Shown here: in pieces, positions 52,764 through 63,021 of the stretch
Numbering within the stretch: the first letter of the stretch is position 1
How the letters are laid out: each line of letters opens with the position of its first letter
Source: Rouxiella badensis
GTDB taxonomy: Bacteria; Pseudomonadota; Gammaproteobacteria; Enterobacterales; Enterobacteriaceae
Direction: 5' to 3'
Assembly: GCF_002093665.1 (NCBI RefSeq)
Contig: NZ_MRWE01000002.1
Location: 186,001 to 250,000 of the forward strand
DNA length: 64,000 nucleotides
Translations under genes and position numbers: made by a program
The notes under the pieces: generated by a model
The model's input: the letters and a program-made list of their open reading frames with translations, nothing else
What the model was told of the DNA's origin: nothing
Database searches by the model: none

Positions 52764-54493
52764 TGAGCACTGAAACTATGAACGAAAAACATCCCGGACC
52801 TTTGGTGGTCGAAGGCAAATTAACCGACGCTGAACGTCTTAAGAAAGAAAGTAACTTTCTGCGCGGCACCATTACCGAGGATCTGACCGACGGCCTGACC
52901 GGCGGTTTCAACGGCGACAACTTCCTGCTGATCCGTTTCCACGGCATGTACCAGCAAGACGACCGTGACATTCGCGCCGAGCGTGCCGAGCAGAAGCTCG
53001 AGCCGCGCCATGCGATGATGCTGCGTTGCCGTCTGCCGGGCGGTGTGATGACCCCCGAGCAGTGGCTCGGCATCGATAAATTCGCCGCAGACAGTACGAT
53101 TTACGGCAGCATTCGTATCACCAACCGCCAGACGTTCCAGTTCCACGGCATTCTGAAGCCTAACGTTAAACCGGTTCATCAGCTGCTGAACAAGCTGGGC
53201 CTTGACGCGCTGGCAACCGCCAACGACGTGAACCGTAACGTGCTCTGTACCTCTAACCCGGTAGAGTCCGAGCTGCATTTCGAAGCCTGGCAGTGGGCGA
53301 AGAAGATTTCCGAGCATCTGCTGCCGCGTACCCGCGCCTATGCCGAAGTGTGGCTGGATCAGGAAAAGGTCGAGACTACCGACGAAGAGCCGATTCTGGG
53401 GGCAACCTATCTGCCGCGTAAGTTCAAGACGACGGTCGTTATCCCGCCGCAGAACGACGTGGACCTGCACGCCAACGATCTGAACTTCGTGGCGATTGCC
53501 GACAACGGTAAACTGGTTGGCTTTAACGTGTTAGTGGGCGGTGGACTGTCTATCGCGCATGGCGATAAGACGACCTATGCCCGCACCGCAAGCGAACTGG
53601 GCTTTATCCCACTCGAAAATACGCTGGCGGTCGCTGAGGCGGTAGTAACCACTCAGCGCGACTGGGGTAACCGCACCAACCGTAAGAACGCCAAGACCAA
53701 ATACACCCTGGAACGCGTCGGCGTCGAGACCTTCAAGGCTGAAGTCGAGAAGCGTGCGGGTATCACCTTTGGTGACGTGCGTCCTTACGAATTCACCGGC
53801 CGTGGCGATCGCATCGGTTGGGTGAAGGGCATTGATAACCAATGGCACCTGACGCTGTTCATCGAAAACGGACGTATTCTGGACTACCCGGGTCGTCCGC
53901 TGAAAACGGGTCTGGCCGAGATAGCCCGCATTCATAAAGGCGATTTCCGTCTGACCGCGAACCAGAACCTGATCGTGGCGGGTGTCGATGAGAAAGATAA
54001 AGACGCTATCGAGGCGCTGGCGCGCAATCACGGTCTGATCGATGACGGCGTGACCGAGCAGCGTAAAAACTCGATGGCCTGCGTGTCCTACCCAACCTGT
54101 CCGCTGGCTATGGCCGAAGCAGAGCGCTTCCTGCCAGAGTTTGTGACCAAGGTAGAAGGCATCATGCATCAGCACGGGGTCGGCAAGGAACACATCGTCC
54201 TGCGCGTCACCGGTTGCCCTAACGGCTGTGGCCGTGCGCTGTTGGCTGAAATCGGCCTGGTAGGTAAAGCGATGAACCGCTACAACCTGCATCTGGGCGG
54301 TAACCGTGAGGGTACGCGTATTCCACGCATGTATCGTGAGAACATCAGCGATGTCGAGATCCTGACGATTATCGATGAGCTGGTCGGACGCTGGGCAAAA
54401 GAGCGCGAGACCGATGAAGGCTTTGGCGATTACGTGATCCGCGCAGGCATCATCAAGCCGGTGCTCGATCCCGCTCGCGATTTTTACGACTGA
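52763..54493 (+). CDS. cysI: sulfite reductase hemoprotein (beta) subunit
   Basis: Siroheme and [4Fe-4S] enzyme that reduces sulfite to sulfide. It is 576 residues with the four cluster cysteines in CVSYPTC and GCPNGCG near 435-485, and the sulfite-binding Arg segment [13 protein letters not shown]. It overlaps cysJ by one base, implying translational coupling. Its siroheme is made by CysG, encoded at 56519. Confidence 0.99.
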   Translation: MSTETMNEKHPGPLVVEGKLTDAERLKKESNFLRGTITEDLTDGLTGGFNGDNFLLIRFHGMYQQDDRDIRAERAEQKLEPRHAMMLRCRLPGGVMTPEQWLGIDKFAADSTIYGSIRITNRQTFQFHGILKPNVKPVHQLLNKLGLDALATANDVNRNVLCTSNPVESELHFEAWQWAKKISEHLLPRTRAYAEVWLDQEKVETTDEEPILGATYLPRKFKTTVVIPPQNDVDLHANDLNFVAIADNGKLVGFNVLVGGGLSIAHGDKTTYARTASELGFIPLENTLAVAEAVVTTQRDWGNRTNRKNAKTKYTLERVGVETFKAEVEKRAGITFGDVRPYEFTGRGDRIGWVKGIDNQWHLTLFIENGRILDYPGRPLKTGLAEIARIHKGDFRLTANQNLIVAGVDEKDKDAIEALARNHGLIDDGVTEQRKNSMACVSYPTCPLAMAEAERFLPEFVTKVEGIMHQHGVGKEHIVLRVTGCPNGCGRALLAEIGLVGKAMNRYNLHLGGNREGTRIPRMYRENISDVEILTIIDELVGRWAKERETDEGFGDYVIRAGIIKPVLDPARDFYD

Positions 54494-54504
54494 CAGGAGG
54501 CGAT

Positions 54505-55236
54505 ATGAGCTTACTCTCCCTAACAGAACTGAATGCACTGCCCAAGTCCGGGCAGGCATTGGCACTGGCCGAGGTTAACGGCCAGCTGGAAAAACTCTCG
54601 GCCGAAGAGCGCGTGAGCTGGGCGTTGGAAAATCTGCCGGGCGTGTTTGCCTTGTCGTCCAGCTTCGGTATTCAGGCGGCGGTGTGTCTGCATCTGGTCA
54701 CGCGTCAGAAGTCGGATATTCCGGTGATCCTGACGGATACCGGCTATCTGTTTCCGGAAACCTACCAGTTTATCGATACCCTGACTGAGCAACTGAACCT
54801 GAATCTTAAGGTTTATCGCGCCGAGCACTCTGCCGCATGGCAGGAAGCGCGGTACGGCAAGCTGTGGGAGCAGGGCGTTGAGGGCATCGAGAAATATAAC
54901 CTGATCAACAAGGTTGAACCAATGAACCGCGCGCTTGAAACGCTGGGGGCGCAGACCTGGTTCGCCGGTCTGCGTCGTGAGCAGTCGGGCAGCCGTGCCA
55001 ATCTACCGGTGTTGGCGGTGCAGCGTGGGGTGTTTAAAATCCTGCCGATCATCGACTGGGACAACCGTCAGATCTTCCAGTATCTAAAGCAGCACGGGCT
55101 GAGCTACCACCCGCTGTGGGATCAGGGCTATCTGTCCGTTGGCGACACTCACACCACCAAAAAGTGGGAAGAGGGGATGAAGGAAGAGGAAACTCGGTTC
55201 TTCGGCCTTAAGCGTGAGTGCGGACTGCACGAATAA
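54505..55236 (+). CDS. cysH: phosphoadenosine phosphosulfate (PAPS) reductase
   Basis: Reduces PAPS to sulfite using thioredoxin. It is 243 residues with the PP-loop-like region [12 protein letters not shown] and the catalytic C-terminal ECGLHE. No iron-sulfur cysteine pairs are present, so it is PAPS- rather than APS-dependent, in agreement with cysC being present. It starts 11 bp after cysI with an AGGAGG site. Confidence 0.98.
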   Translation: MSLLSLTELNALPKSGQALALAEVNGQLEKLSAEERVSWALENLPGVFALSSSFGIQAAVCLHLVTRQKSDIPVILTDTGYLFPETYQFIDTLTEQLNLNLKVYRAEHSAAWQEARYGKLWEQGVEGIEKYNLINKVEPMNRALETLGAQTWFAGLRREQSGSRANLPVLAVQRGVFKILPIIDWDNRQIFQYLKQHGLSYHPLWDQGYLSVGDTHTTKKWEEGMKEEETRFFGLKRECGLHE

Positions 55237-55245
55237 TCAGTTTTC

Positions 55246-55276
55246 AAATCCCCCACACGATGGGGGATTTTTTTTT
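55246..55276. terminator. terminator between convergent cysH and iap
   Basis: Ten-bp stem AAATCCCCCA (55246-55255) with TGGGGGATTT (55261-55270), 5-nt loop and T run. The iap stop codon lies inside the T run on the other strand; the left A run is short, so it mainly serves cysH. Confidence 0.9.
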
Positions 55277-56312
55277 AACGTCCCTCAGGCGTCGCTAACT
55301 CTTTCAGTAAAGGCAGCAGAATTCTCACGCTGTCTTTTTCACGTCTGGCGATGCGCCCTGGCAGATAGCGGTCAAGATATTGCAGATTGTCTATCCGCCC
55401 CTGGAAGCGGCTGGTGCCGGCCGGGAAGTGAGAGCTTATCGGACGCTGCTGCTGCCCATCCTGTTTCCCCAGTCGCCAGTCGCTGGCGGAGACCAGCATC
55501 AGCGGAATATGCTGGTCGTCCAGCGCCTTCAGCCCCTCGCAGCAGCTGGTTCCCGACGGGCTGCGTGCGGCGTCGATGCCCAGGCGACGCGCGATGCTCA
55601 GCGCCTTGTCCCTCGAGAGCTTGGCGACGACGGACGAGGTATTCACACCGCTGTTGAAATACAGTCGGTCACCGACAATCAGCGAATTCAGATTGATGAC
55701 CAGCAGCGTGCGTTTTTTCTCCTCCGGCGTCAGGCTGTCGAGATAGTCTTTTGCACCTTGCTCACCGGCCTCCTGTGCACTCAGGGCGACGAAACGCAGG
55801 CTGTAGTGCGTCGACTCTTGGCTCATCCGCTGCGCCAGCTCGAGCATAGCACCGACGCCGGAGGCGTTATCGTCGACGCCCTGTAGCGTCAGGCCGCCGA
55901 GATTCTCGTCGCTGTCCTTATCGCTCTGCGGCAGATAGGTATCGAAATGCGCCATGACCACTATCTGTTGCGGTACTTCGCCTGCGCGGTCGGCTATTAC
56001 TGAGGTGGCGTGAACGCTGTGCCAGTTCTGGCGGCCGTCCTGACTGGTGTAAAGATAACGAGCTTCAAACGCGCGCAGATGGCTCTGGTAGCCCATTTTG
56101 TTCAGCGTCTGATTAAGGTAATCGGCGGCGATGATTTCAGCCGGGCTGCCGGCCATTCTTCCCGGAAAATAGGTGGCAATGTGTCGCGTCTGCTGTTCCG
56201 CCATGTGGCCGAGTGGCGGATTTTTTAAGGGATGTCCCACGGCAGAGACCGCATACCAGCCGCTCAGCGTGAGTAACAGTGCTGAACGCGCTACGTGGCG
56301 GAGAGAAAGCAT
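55275..56312 (-). CDS. iap: Iap-type M28 family aminopeptidase
   Basis: Exported zinc aminopeptidase; in E. coli Iap converts alkaline phosphatase isozymes by removing N-terminal Arg. It is 345 residues with a signal peptide (about 1-26). Zinc ligands are in VMAHFDTY, LQGVDDNASG and ALSAQEAGEQGA, and later segments INLNSLIVGDRLYFNSGV and the CC pair (TSCCEG) agree with Iap. The usual EE catalytic pair reads QEAGE here. It is inserted on the minus strand between cysH and cysG. Confidence 0.9.
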   Translation of the reverse strand: MLSLRHVARSALLLTLSGWYAVSAVGHPLKNPPLGHMAEQQTRHIATYFPGRMAGSPAEIIAADYLNQTLNKMGYQSHLRAFEARYLYTSQDGRQNWHSVHATSVIADRAGEVPQQIVVMAHFDTYLPQSDKDSDENLGGLTLQGVDDNASGVGAMLELAQRMSQESTHYSLRFVALSAQEAGEQGAKDYLDSLTPEEKKRTLLVINLNSLIVGDRLYFNSGVNTSSVVAKLSRDKALSIARRLGIDAARSPSGTSCCEGLKALDDQHIPLMLVSASDWRLGKQDGQQQRPISSHFPAGTSRFQGRIDNLQYLDRYLPGRIARREKDSVRILLPLLKELATPEGR

Positions 56313-56518
56313 ACTAAAAATCCTTATCAGGCGTCCTTGAAAAGTCTGCCCGTAGTATGCGATTCGGCGACGAAATTAACAATTTACAGTTTTCTCAAAA
56401 CGAGCTTTTTACTGGCTATATTCCATTCTGGAACTAATCATTCCATTTCGTCATTTCATCTCGATAACGGCCACGCCGTATAGTCATATTATCGATTTGT
56501 TTATGCATAAAGGTTGTT

Positions 56519-57943
56519 GTGGACTATCTCCCTATATTTGCCGACCTGAAACAACGTCCGGTACTGGTCGTTGGCGGTGGCGAAGTGGCTGCACGCAAAA
56601 TTGATCTTCTTCTGCGAGCAGGTGCGGAAGTGAGAGTCGTCGCACAGGCATTGTCTGGTGAAGTGGAGTCTCTGCACCAGCAGTCTGACGTTCTTTGGTT
56701 GTCTCAGTCTTATCAGCCTGAGCAGCTTGATGACGTATTTCTGGTGATCGCCGCAACGGATGACACTGAGCTTAACGCCCGCGTGTATGAAGACGCTAAT
56801 CAGCGCCGCGTGCTGGCCAATGTCGTTGACGATCAGCCTAAATGTTCATTTATTTTTCCGTCCATTGTCGATCGCTCGCCGATCGTGGTGGCTATTTCGT
56901 CCAGCGGGCAGGCGCCCGTGCTGGCCAGAATGCTGCGTGAAAAACTCGAAACGCTGCTGCCCGCCAGCCTCGGTAAAATGGCGGAAATCGCCGGTAGCTG
57001 GCGTGAACGCGTCAAGCAGCGTTTTAACTCGATGTCTGCCCGTCGTCGTTTCTGGGAGCAGGCTTTTGACGGCCGCTTCGCTTCATTGACCGCTGGGGGG
57101 CAGTTCGATGAGGCGGAGCAGGCGTTAAAGCAGCTGATGGATGCGCCGGACGAGGCGACTCATCAGGGGATGGTGACGCTGGTCGGTGCGGGTCCCGGCG
57201 ACGTGGGGCTTCTGACGCTGCGTGGATTGCAGGTCATGCAACAGGCCGACGTGGTGCTGTATGACTTCCTGGTTAGCGATGAGGTATTGGACCTCGTGCG
57301 CCGCGACGCGGAGAAAATCTGCGTCGGTAAGCGTGCGGGCAACCATCTGGTGATGCAGGAAGAAACCAATCGACTCTTGGTCGACCTGGCGAAGCAGGGA
57401 AAAAAAGTGGTCAGGCTGAAAGGCGGTGACCCGTTCATTTTTGGTCGCGGTGGCGAAGAGCTTGAAGTGGTCGCCGCGGCTGGCATTCCTTTTCAGGTGG
57501 TGCCGGGAATTACCGCCGCAGCCGGGGCAACGGCCTATGCCGGTATTCCTCTGACGCACCGCGAACGCGCGCAGAGCGTGATGTTTATTACCGGCCAAAT
57601 CCGCACTGACGGCAATGGCCTGCAATGGTCCGAACTCGCCCGCGGGCAACAGACGCTGGCGATTTATATGGGCGCAATGAAAGCCTCGGACATCAGTCAT
57701 CATCTTATCGCCCACGGGCGCGCCGCCGAAACGCCGGTGGCGGTGATTGGTCGCGGTACGCGCGCAGACCAACAGGTGTTGACCGGAACATTGCAAAATT
57801 TAGAACAATTAGCCCAACAGGCGCCGTCGCCGGCCCTGCTGGTTATTGGTGAAGTGGTTGAACTTCATCACAAACTCGCCTGGTTTGGGCATCATCCAGA
57901 GACTGCCGGTGCACAACGCCCGACGGTCGTGAATTTGGCTTAA
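56519..57943 (+). CDS. cysG: siroheme synthase (trifunctional)
   Basis: Methylates uroporphyrinogen III twice, oxidises precorrin-2 and inserts iron, giving siroheme for CysI. It is 474 residues: an NAD-binding dehydrogenase/ferrochelatase half with [11 protein letters not shown] and [13 protein letters not shown], then a methyltransferase half with [15 protein letters not shown] and [14 protein letters not shown]. The start is GTG at 56519 behind AAAGG. It heads cysGDNC. In E. coli K-12 cysG is instead next to nirBDC, so this could be a second, sulfate-dedicated copy. Confidence 0.96.
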   Translation: MDYLPIFADLKQRPVLVVGGGEVAARKIDLLLRAGAEVRVVAQALSGEVESLHQQSDVLWLSQSYQPEQLDDVFLVIAATDDTELNARVYEDANQRRVLANVVDDQPKCSFIFPSIVDRSPIVVAISSSGQAPVLARMLREKLETLLPASLGKMAEIAGSWRERVKQRFNSMSARRRFWEQAFDGRFASLTAGGQFDEAEQALKQLMDAPDEATHQGMVTLVGAGPGDVGLLTLRGLQVMQQADVVLYDFLVSDEVLDLVRRDAEKICVGKRAGNHLVMQEETNRLLVDLAKQGKKVVRLKGGDPFIFGRGGEELEVVAAAGIPFQVVPGITAAAGATAYAGIPLTHRERAQSVMFITGQIRTDGNGLQWSELARGQQTLAIYMGAMKASDISHHLIAHGRAAETPVAVIGRGTRADQQVLTGTLQNLEQLAQQAPSPALLVIGEVVELHHKLAWFGHHPETAGAQRPTVVNLA

Positions 57944-57952
57944 GGATCTGAT

Positions 57953-58861
57953 ATGGACGAAAAACGACTCACCCATTTACGACAGCTGGAGGCGGAAAGC
58001 ATCCATATCATCCGCGAGGTTGCGGCTGAATTCGCTAACCCGGTGATGATGTATTCCATCGGTAAAGACTCCTCTGTGATGCTGCATCTGGCGCGTAAGG
58101 CCTTCTTCCCCGGCACGCTGCCTTTCCCGCTGCTGCACGTCGATACTGGCTGGAAATTCAAAGAGATGTATGAGTTTCGCGACCGTACGGCGAAGAATTA
58201 TGGCTTTGAGCTGCTGGTGCATAAAAACCCGGAAGGCGTGGCAATGGGCATTAACCCGTTCGTACACGGCAGCGCCAAGCACACCGATATCATGAAAACC
58301 GAAGGCCTGAAGCAGGCGCTGAACAAATACGGTTTTGACGCTGCCTTTGGCGGTGCTCGTCGTGATGAAGAGAAATCGCGTGCCAAAGAGCGTATCTACT
58401 CGTTCCGCGATCGTTTCCATCGTTGGGATCCGAAAAACCAGCGTCCAGAGCTGTGGCACAACTACAACGGCCAGATCAACAAGGGTGAAAGCATCCGCGT
58501 CTTCCCGCTGTCTAACTGGACCGAGCTGGATATCTGGCAATACATCTATCTGGAAAACATTGAGATTGTTCCGTTGTATCTGGCCGCACCGCGTCCGGTA
58601 CTGGAGCGTGACGGTATGCTACTCATGGTCGATGACGACCGTATCGAGCTACAGCCGGGCGAGGAGATTGAAGAGAAAATGGTCCGTTTCCGTACTCTGG
58701 GATGCTGGCCGCTGACCGGTGCGGTGGAGTCCGAAGCGCAAACGCTGCCGGAAATCATCGAGGAGATGCTGGTTTCCACCACCAGCGAGCGTCAGGGGCG
58801 TGCCATCGACCGCGATCAGGCGGGTTCGATGGAGCTTAAAAAGCGTCAAGGGTATTTCTAA
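57953..58861 (+). CDS. cysD: sulfate adenylyltransferase subunit 2
   Basis: Catalytic subunit that forms APS from sulfate and ATP. It is 302 residues with the PP-loop [12 protein letters not shown] near residue 38 and the family segment [15 protein letters not shown]. It begins nine bp after cysG and ends 12 bp before cysN, its GTPase partner. Confidence 0.98.
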   Translation: MDEKRLTHLRQLEAESIHIIREVAAEFANPVMMYSIGKDSSVMLHLARKAFFPGTLPFPLLHVDTGWKFKEMYEFRDRTAKNYGFELLVHKNPEGVAMGINPFVHGSAKHTDIMKTEGLKQALNKYGFDAAFGGARRDEEKSRAKERIYSFRDRFHRWDPKNQRPELWHNYNGQINKGESIRVFPLSNWTELDIWQYIYLENIEIVPLYLAAPRPVLERDGMLLMVDDDRIELQPGEEIEEKMVRFRTLGCWPLTGAVESEAQTLPEIIEEMLVSTTSERQGRAIDRDQAGSMELKKRQGYF

Positions 58862-58873
58862 GGAGCACGGACT

Positions 58874-60301
58874 ATGAATAACGCAATTGCACAACAAATC
58901 GCTGAGCAGGGCGGCGTAGAAGCTTATCTGCACGCACAACAGCACAAAAGTCTGCTGCGCTTCCTGACCTGTGGCAGCGTGGATGACGGTAAAAGTACGC
59001 TAATCGGCCGCCTGCTGCACGACACACGTCAGATTTATGAAGATCAGCTGTCTTCACTGCACAATGACAGCAAGCGTCACGGTACTCAGGGCGAGAAGAT
59101 TGACCTGGCGCTGCTGGTTGACGGTTTGCAGGCCGAGCGTGAGCAGGGCATTACTATCGACGTGGCTTATCGCTACTTCTCAACTGAAAAACGTAAATTC
59201 ATCATCGCCGATACCCCGGGGCACGAACAGTACACCCGTAACATGGCGACCGGCGCATCGACCTGCGACCTAGCAATTTTGCTGATCGATGCGCGTAAAG
59301 GCGTACTGGATCAGACCCGCCGTCACAGCTTTATCGCAACGCTGCTGGGGATTCGTCATCTGGTGGTTGCAGTCAACAAGATGGACCTGGTCGACTACAG
59401 CGAAGAGGTATTCGAGCAATTCAAGCAAGACTACCTGACCTTCGCCGAGCAGTTGCCAACCGATCTGGACATTAAATTCGTGCCGCTTTCCGCGCTGGAA
59501 GGCGACAACGTGGCGTCCGAAAGCCAGAAGATGCCTTGGTACACTGGCCCGACGCTGCTCGACGTGCTGGAAACCGTCAACATCATCAACGTGCGTGAAC
59601 AGCAGCCGATGCGTTTCCCGGTGCAGTATGTGAACCGTCCAAACCTCGACTTCCGTGGTTATGCCGGTACGCTGGCCTCCGGTTCCGTTCGCGTAGGGCA
59701 GAAAATCAAGGTGCTGCCATCAGGCGTTGAGTCCACCGTGGCGCGTATCGTGACCTTCGACGGCGACCTGCAGGAAGCCTGGGCCGGAGAGGCGATTACG
59801 CTGGTGCTGGACACCGAGGTTGATATCAGCCGGGGTGACCTGCTGGTGGACGCCAACGAGACGGTAAAAGCGGTGCAGAACGCCAAGGTTGACGTGGTGT
59901 GGATGGCCGAACAACCGCTGAGCGTGGGCCAGAGCTATGACATCAAGATTGGTGGCAAGAAGACCCGTGCGCGCGTCGAGAACATCGAATATCAGGTTGA
60001 GATCAACTCGCTGACTCAACGCGTGGTCGACAGCCTGCCGCTGAACGGCATCGGTCTGATTGAGCTGGCCTTCGACGAACCGCTGGTGTTGGACAACTAT
60101 CAGCAGAACGCAGTGACCGGCGGCATGATCTTTATCGATCGCCTGAGCAACGTAACCGTCGGTGCGGGTCTGGTGCGAGAAGCGCTTGAACAGGTTTATG
60201 AAGAAAAAGGGGCTTACAGCGCCTTCGAGCTTGAGCTGAACGCGCTGGTTCGTCGTCATTTCCCACATTGGGGCGCGCGCGACCTGCTGGGTGGCAAGTA
60301 A
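58874..60301 (+). CDS. cysN: sulfate adenylyltransferase subunit 1 (GTPase)
   Basis: EF-Tu-like GTPase that couples GTP hydrolysis to APS formation by CysD. It is 475 residues with G1 [10 protein letters not shown]3 [13 protein letters not shown]4 NKMD, and two beta-barrel domains after it. It is not fused to an APS kinase; cysC follows one base after the stop. Confidence 0.98.
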   Translation: MNNAIAQQIAEQGGVEAYLHAQQHKSLLRFLTCGSVDDGKSTLIGRLLHDTRQIYEDQLSSLHNDSKRHGTQGEKIDLALLVDGLQAEREQGITIDVAYRYFSTEKRKFIIADTPGHEQYTRNMATGASTCDLAILLIDARKGVLDQTRRHSFIATLLGIRHLVVAVNKMDLVDYSEEVFEQFKQDYLTFAEQLPTDLDIKFVPLSALEGDNVASESQKMPWYTGPTLLDVLETVNIINVREQQPMRFPVQYVNRPNLDFRGYAGTLASGSVRVGQKIKVLPSGVESTVARIVTFDGDLQEAWAGEAITLVLDTEVDISRGDLLVDANETVKAVQNAKVDVVWMAEQPLSVGQSYDIKIGGKKTRARVENIEYQVEINSLTQRVVDSLPLNGIGLIELAFDEPLVLDNYQQNAVTGGMIFIDRLSNVTVGAGLVREALEQVYEEKGAYSAFELELNALVRRHFPHWGARDLLGGK

Positions 60302-60302
60302 T

Positions 60303-60908
60303 ATGGCCCTTCAGGACGAAAATATCGTCTGGCATCCGCACGCGGTGACGCGTGCGGATCGCGAAAAGCAGCATGGGCATCGCGGCGTGGTGCTGTGGTT
60401 TACCGGCCTTTCAGGGTCGGGTAAATCCACCGTGGCAGGCGCGCTGGAGCAGGCGCTTTTCAGCCTCGGCGTGAGCACTTATCTTCTCGATGGTGACAAT
60501 GTAAGACACGGACTGTGTCGCGATTTGGGCTTTTCCGATGACGACAGACGTGAAAATATCCGCCGCGTCGGGGAAGTAGCCAAGCTGATGGTAGACGCCG
60601 GACAGGTGGTGCTTACTGCGTTTATCTCACCTCATCGCGCCGAGCGTCAGATGGTACGTGAGTTGTTGGATAACGGGCAGTTTATCGAGGTATTTGTCGA
60701 TACGCCGTTGGCTATCTGCGAGGCGCGTGACCCTAAGGGGTTATACAAGAAAGCGCGCGCGGGAGAGCTGAAAAACTTCACCGGTATCGACTCGGTTTAT
60801 GAGCCGCCGCTGGAGGCTGATATTCACCTCGATGGTGAACAATTAGTAACACATTTGGTCCCGCAATTATTAGCTGTGCTGCGTGGTCGAGGTATTATCA
60901 ATCCCTGA
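60303..60908 (+). CDS. cysC: adenylylsulfate kinase
   Basis: Phosphorylates APS to PAPS for CysH. It is 201 residues with P-loop GLSGSGKST and the segment [14 protein letters not shown] at 60303 is chosen over an in-frame GTG at 60291 because it follows the cysN stop directly and gives the E. coli length. Last cys gene of this operon. Confidence 0.98.
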   Translation: MALQDENIVWHPHAVTRADREKQHGHRGVVLWFTGLSGSGKSTVAGALEQALFSLGVSTYLLDGDNVRHGLCRDLGFSDDDRRENIRRVGEVAKLMVDAGQVVLTAFISPHRAERQMVRELLDNGQFIEVFVDTPLAICEARDPKGLYKKARAGELKNFTGIDSVYEPPLEADIHLDGEQLVTHLVPQLLAVLRGRGIINP

Positions 60909-60969
60909 ATGTTGCTGGCAAAACGCCGAAGAGCGTGTCGGTGTACAGCGAAACAACAGGGGTTGAACC

Positions 60970-61305
60970 ATGCAAACGTTAAGTCAGTTATTCATCGACA
61001 TCAAGCGTAAGAAGCCGTCGGTAAAGGAGAGCGAAGAACCTTCCTACTCCATGGTCGGCGGCTGCACCGGATTTGTGTTCTTCTGGCTGGCGTTTTCCCT
61101 TCCTTTTGTCATCTACGGCTCCAATACGCTGTTTTTCCTGCTCTATACCTGGCCGTTCTTTCTGGCGCTGATGCCTATCTCGGTGCTTATCGGTATCGCC
61201 TTCAGCATGCTGTTCAGCGGTCGTCTGTGGAAGACTCTGCCGTTGACCGGTCTGGTGGTATTTTGCGTATTTTGGACCGTGTTCAAGTTTCTCAGCGGCT
61301 GGTAA
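60970..61305 (+). CDS. ygbE: DUF3561 inner-membrane protein (YgbE-like)
   Basis: Small membrane protein of unknown function, 111 residues, with three predicted membrane helices (about 33-52, 57-80 and 88-108). The block YGSNTLFFLLYTWPFFLAL is nearly identical to E. coli YgbE and identifies the family, which sits between cysC and ftsB in enteric genomes. The cytoplasmic N-terminus is charged. Confidence 0.88.
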   Translation: MQTLSQLFIDIKRKKPSVKESEEPSYSMVGGCTGFVFFWLAFSLPFVIYGSNTLFFLLYTWPFFLALMPISVLIGIAFSMLFSGRLWKTLPLTGLVVFCVFWTVFKFLSGW

Positions 61306-61498
61306 TCGCCTCCTCGTTCTCATTTTTCTCCGCCTTTCTGCGCAGCTTTTAATCGTTTTTATCCTCACGGTTGTAAACCATTGTGTCATTTGGGGACTTA
61401 TTCTTAACTTAACTCCTAATCTGCTCGCCAATTTCCCCTTCAGTGTGGAGTCAAAGTGAAAGTTGTGGGATGATTGAGCGGCTATTTCAGGGGGCGGA

Positions 61499-61828
61499 AT
61501 GGGCAAATTAACGCTGCTATTATTGATTATTCTAGGCTGGTTGCAGTATTCACTGTGGCTGGGTAAGAACGGTATTCACGATTACGTGCGGGTTAACGAT
61601 GATGTTGAGGTGCAACAGGCCAGCAACGTCAAACTTAAATCACGCAATGACCAACTCTTCGCAGAGATTGACGACCTTAATGGCGGTCAGGAGGCGATTG
61701 AGGAACGCGCACGCAATGAGCTGGGCATGATCAAGCCCGGTGAGAGTTTCTATCGCCTGGTGCCAGACCAAAACAAGCGCAATCAGGCTTCCAACACAAC
61801 GCAAGTAAGAATCAACAATAATCCATGA
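61499..61828 (+). CDS. ftsB: cell division protein FtsB
   Basis: Bitopic protein of the FtsQLB divisome complex that helps activate septal peptidoglycan synthesis. It is 109 residues: membrane helix at about 4-22, periplasmic coiled coil at about 30-70 and the C-terminal segment [18 protein letters not shown]. The stop overlaps the ispD start by ATGA (61825-61828), giving translational coupling. Confidence 0.96.
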   Translation: MGKLTLLLLIILGWLQYSLWLGKNGIHDYVRVNDDVEVQQASNVKLKSRNDQLFAEIDDLNGGQEAIEERARNELGMIKPGESFYRLVPDQNKRNQASNTTQVRINNNP

Positions 61829-62544
61829 GCCACACAGCCGTCTCCTCGGCCGATATCGTCGCGGTGTTGCCCGCCGCCGGTATTGGCAGCCGCATGCAAA
61901 GCGAACTTCCTAAACAATATCTGACCATCGAAGGGAAAACCCTGCTCGAGCACGCTATCAATGCGCTGCTGCGCAGTCCCCGCGTCAGGAAAGTGGTGGT
62001 CGCTATCAGTCCTCAGGACACCTGGTTTGCCCAGTTGCCTGTTGCGCAGGACCCGCGTATTCAGGCGGTGACCGGTGGCGCGCAGCGTGCCGATTCGGTT
62101 ATGGCCGGGCTCAAGCAGGCGGGAGACGCGTCCTGGGTGTTGGTTCATGACGCGGCACGTCCGTGCCTGCATCCTGATGACTTGACGCGACTGCTGGCTA
62201 TCAGCGCAACGAGTAACGTTGGCGGGATCCTTGCCGCGCCGGTACGCGACACGATGAAGCGCGGTGAACCGGGGATTGAGAAAATCGCCCATACCGTCGA
62301 CCGTCAGGATTTATGGCACGCGCTTACGCCGCAGTTTTTCCCATTGGGTCTGTTAAAAGCCTGTCTGGAACGTGCGCTTGATGAAGGCGCTACCGTGACC
62401 GACGAGGCCTCGGCCATCGAATACTGTGGTTATCATCCGCAGTTAGTGCCGGGAAGATCCGATAATATTAAAGTTACCCGTCCAGAAGATCTGGCACTGG
62501 CAGCATTCTATTTAACTCAGTTACACCAAGAGGAGAGCGCATGA
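61825..62544 (+). CDS. ispD: 2-C-methyl-D-erythritol 4-phosphate cytidylyltransferase
   Basis: Third step of the MEP isoprenoid pathway; uses CTP (made by PyrG) to form CDP-methylerythritol. It is 239 residues with the nucleotide-binding loop [20 protein letters not shown] and the DAARP motif. It overlaps ftsB upstream and ispF downstream by ATGA. Confidence 0.98.
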   Translation: MSHTAVSSADIVAVLPAAGIGSRMQSELPKQYLTIEGKTLLEHAINALLRSPRVRKVVVAISPQDTWFAQLPVAQDPRIQAVTGGAQRADSVMAGLKQAGDASWVLVHDAARPCLHPDDLTRLLAISATSNVGGILAAPVRDTMKRGEPGIEKIAHTVDRQDLWHALTPQFFPLGLLKACLERALDEGATVTDEASAIEYCGYHPQLVPGRSDNIKVTRPEDLALAAFYLTQLHQEESA

Positions 62545-63017
62545 TGCGTATCGGTCACGGTTTTGACGTACATAAATTTGGTGGCGAAGGCCCTCTGGTG
62601 ATCGGCGGCGTGCGTATCCCTTATGAAAAGGGTCTGCTGGCACATTCAGACGGCGACGTTGCCCTGCATGCGGCGACTGATGCTCTGCTCGGTGCTGCCG
62701 CGCTTGGTGATATCGGCAAACTGTTCCCGGATACCGACCCGGCCTATAAAGGTGCAGACAGCCGCGAGCTGTTGCGTGAAGCCTATCGTCAGATTAAGGC
62801 GAAGGGCTATCGTCTCGGTAACCTCGACATCACCATCATCGCGCAGGCGCCAAAAATGCTGCCGCACGTGCCGCAGATGCGTGTCTTCATCGCCGAAGAC
62901 CTGGGCTGCCACATGGACGACATCAATGTGAAAGCCACTACGACTGAAAAGCTGGGCTTTACCGGCCGCGGCGAAGGCATTGCCTGTGAAGCCGTTGCCC
63001 TGTTGATCAAGGCCTGA
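62541..63017 (+). CDS. ispF: 2-C-methyl-D-erythritol 2,4-cyclodiphosphate synthase
   Basis: Fifth step of the MEP pathway. It is 158 residues from the first of two adjacent ATGs (62541, 62544). Metal ligands D8 and H10 (GFDVHKF, counted from the second Met) and H42 (LAHSDGD) are present, with the family end [16 protein letters not shown]. It starts inside the ispD stop and is followed closely by truD. Confidence 0.98.
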   Translation: MMRIGHGFDVHKFGGEGPLVIGGVRIPYEKGLLAHSDGDVALHAATDALLGAAALGDIGKLFPDTDPAYKGADSRELLREAYRQIKAKGYRLGNLDITIIAQAPKMLPHVPQMRVFIAEDLGCHMDDINVKATTTEKLGFTGRGEGIACEAVALLIKA

Positions 63018-63021
63018 TGCA

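Noticed and set aside
53531-54565. 344-codon open frame antisense to cysI
   Set aside because: cysI is certain on the other strand; long antisense frames are common in GC-rich genes, and this one has no recognisable domain.
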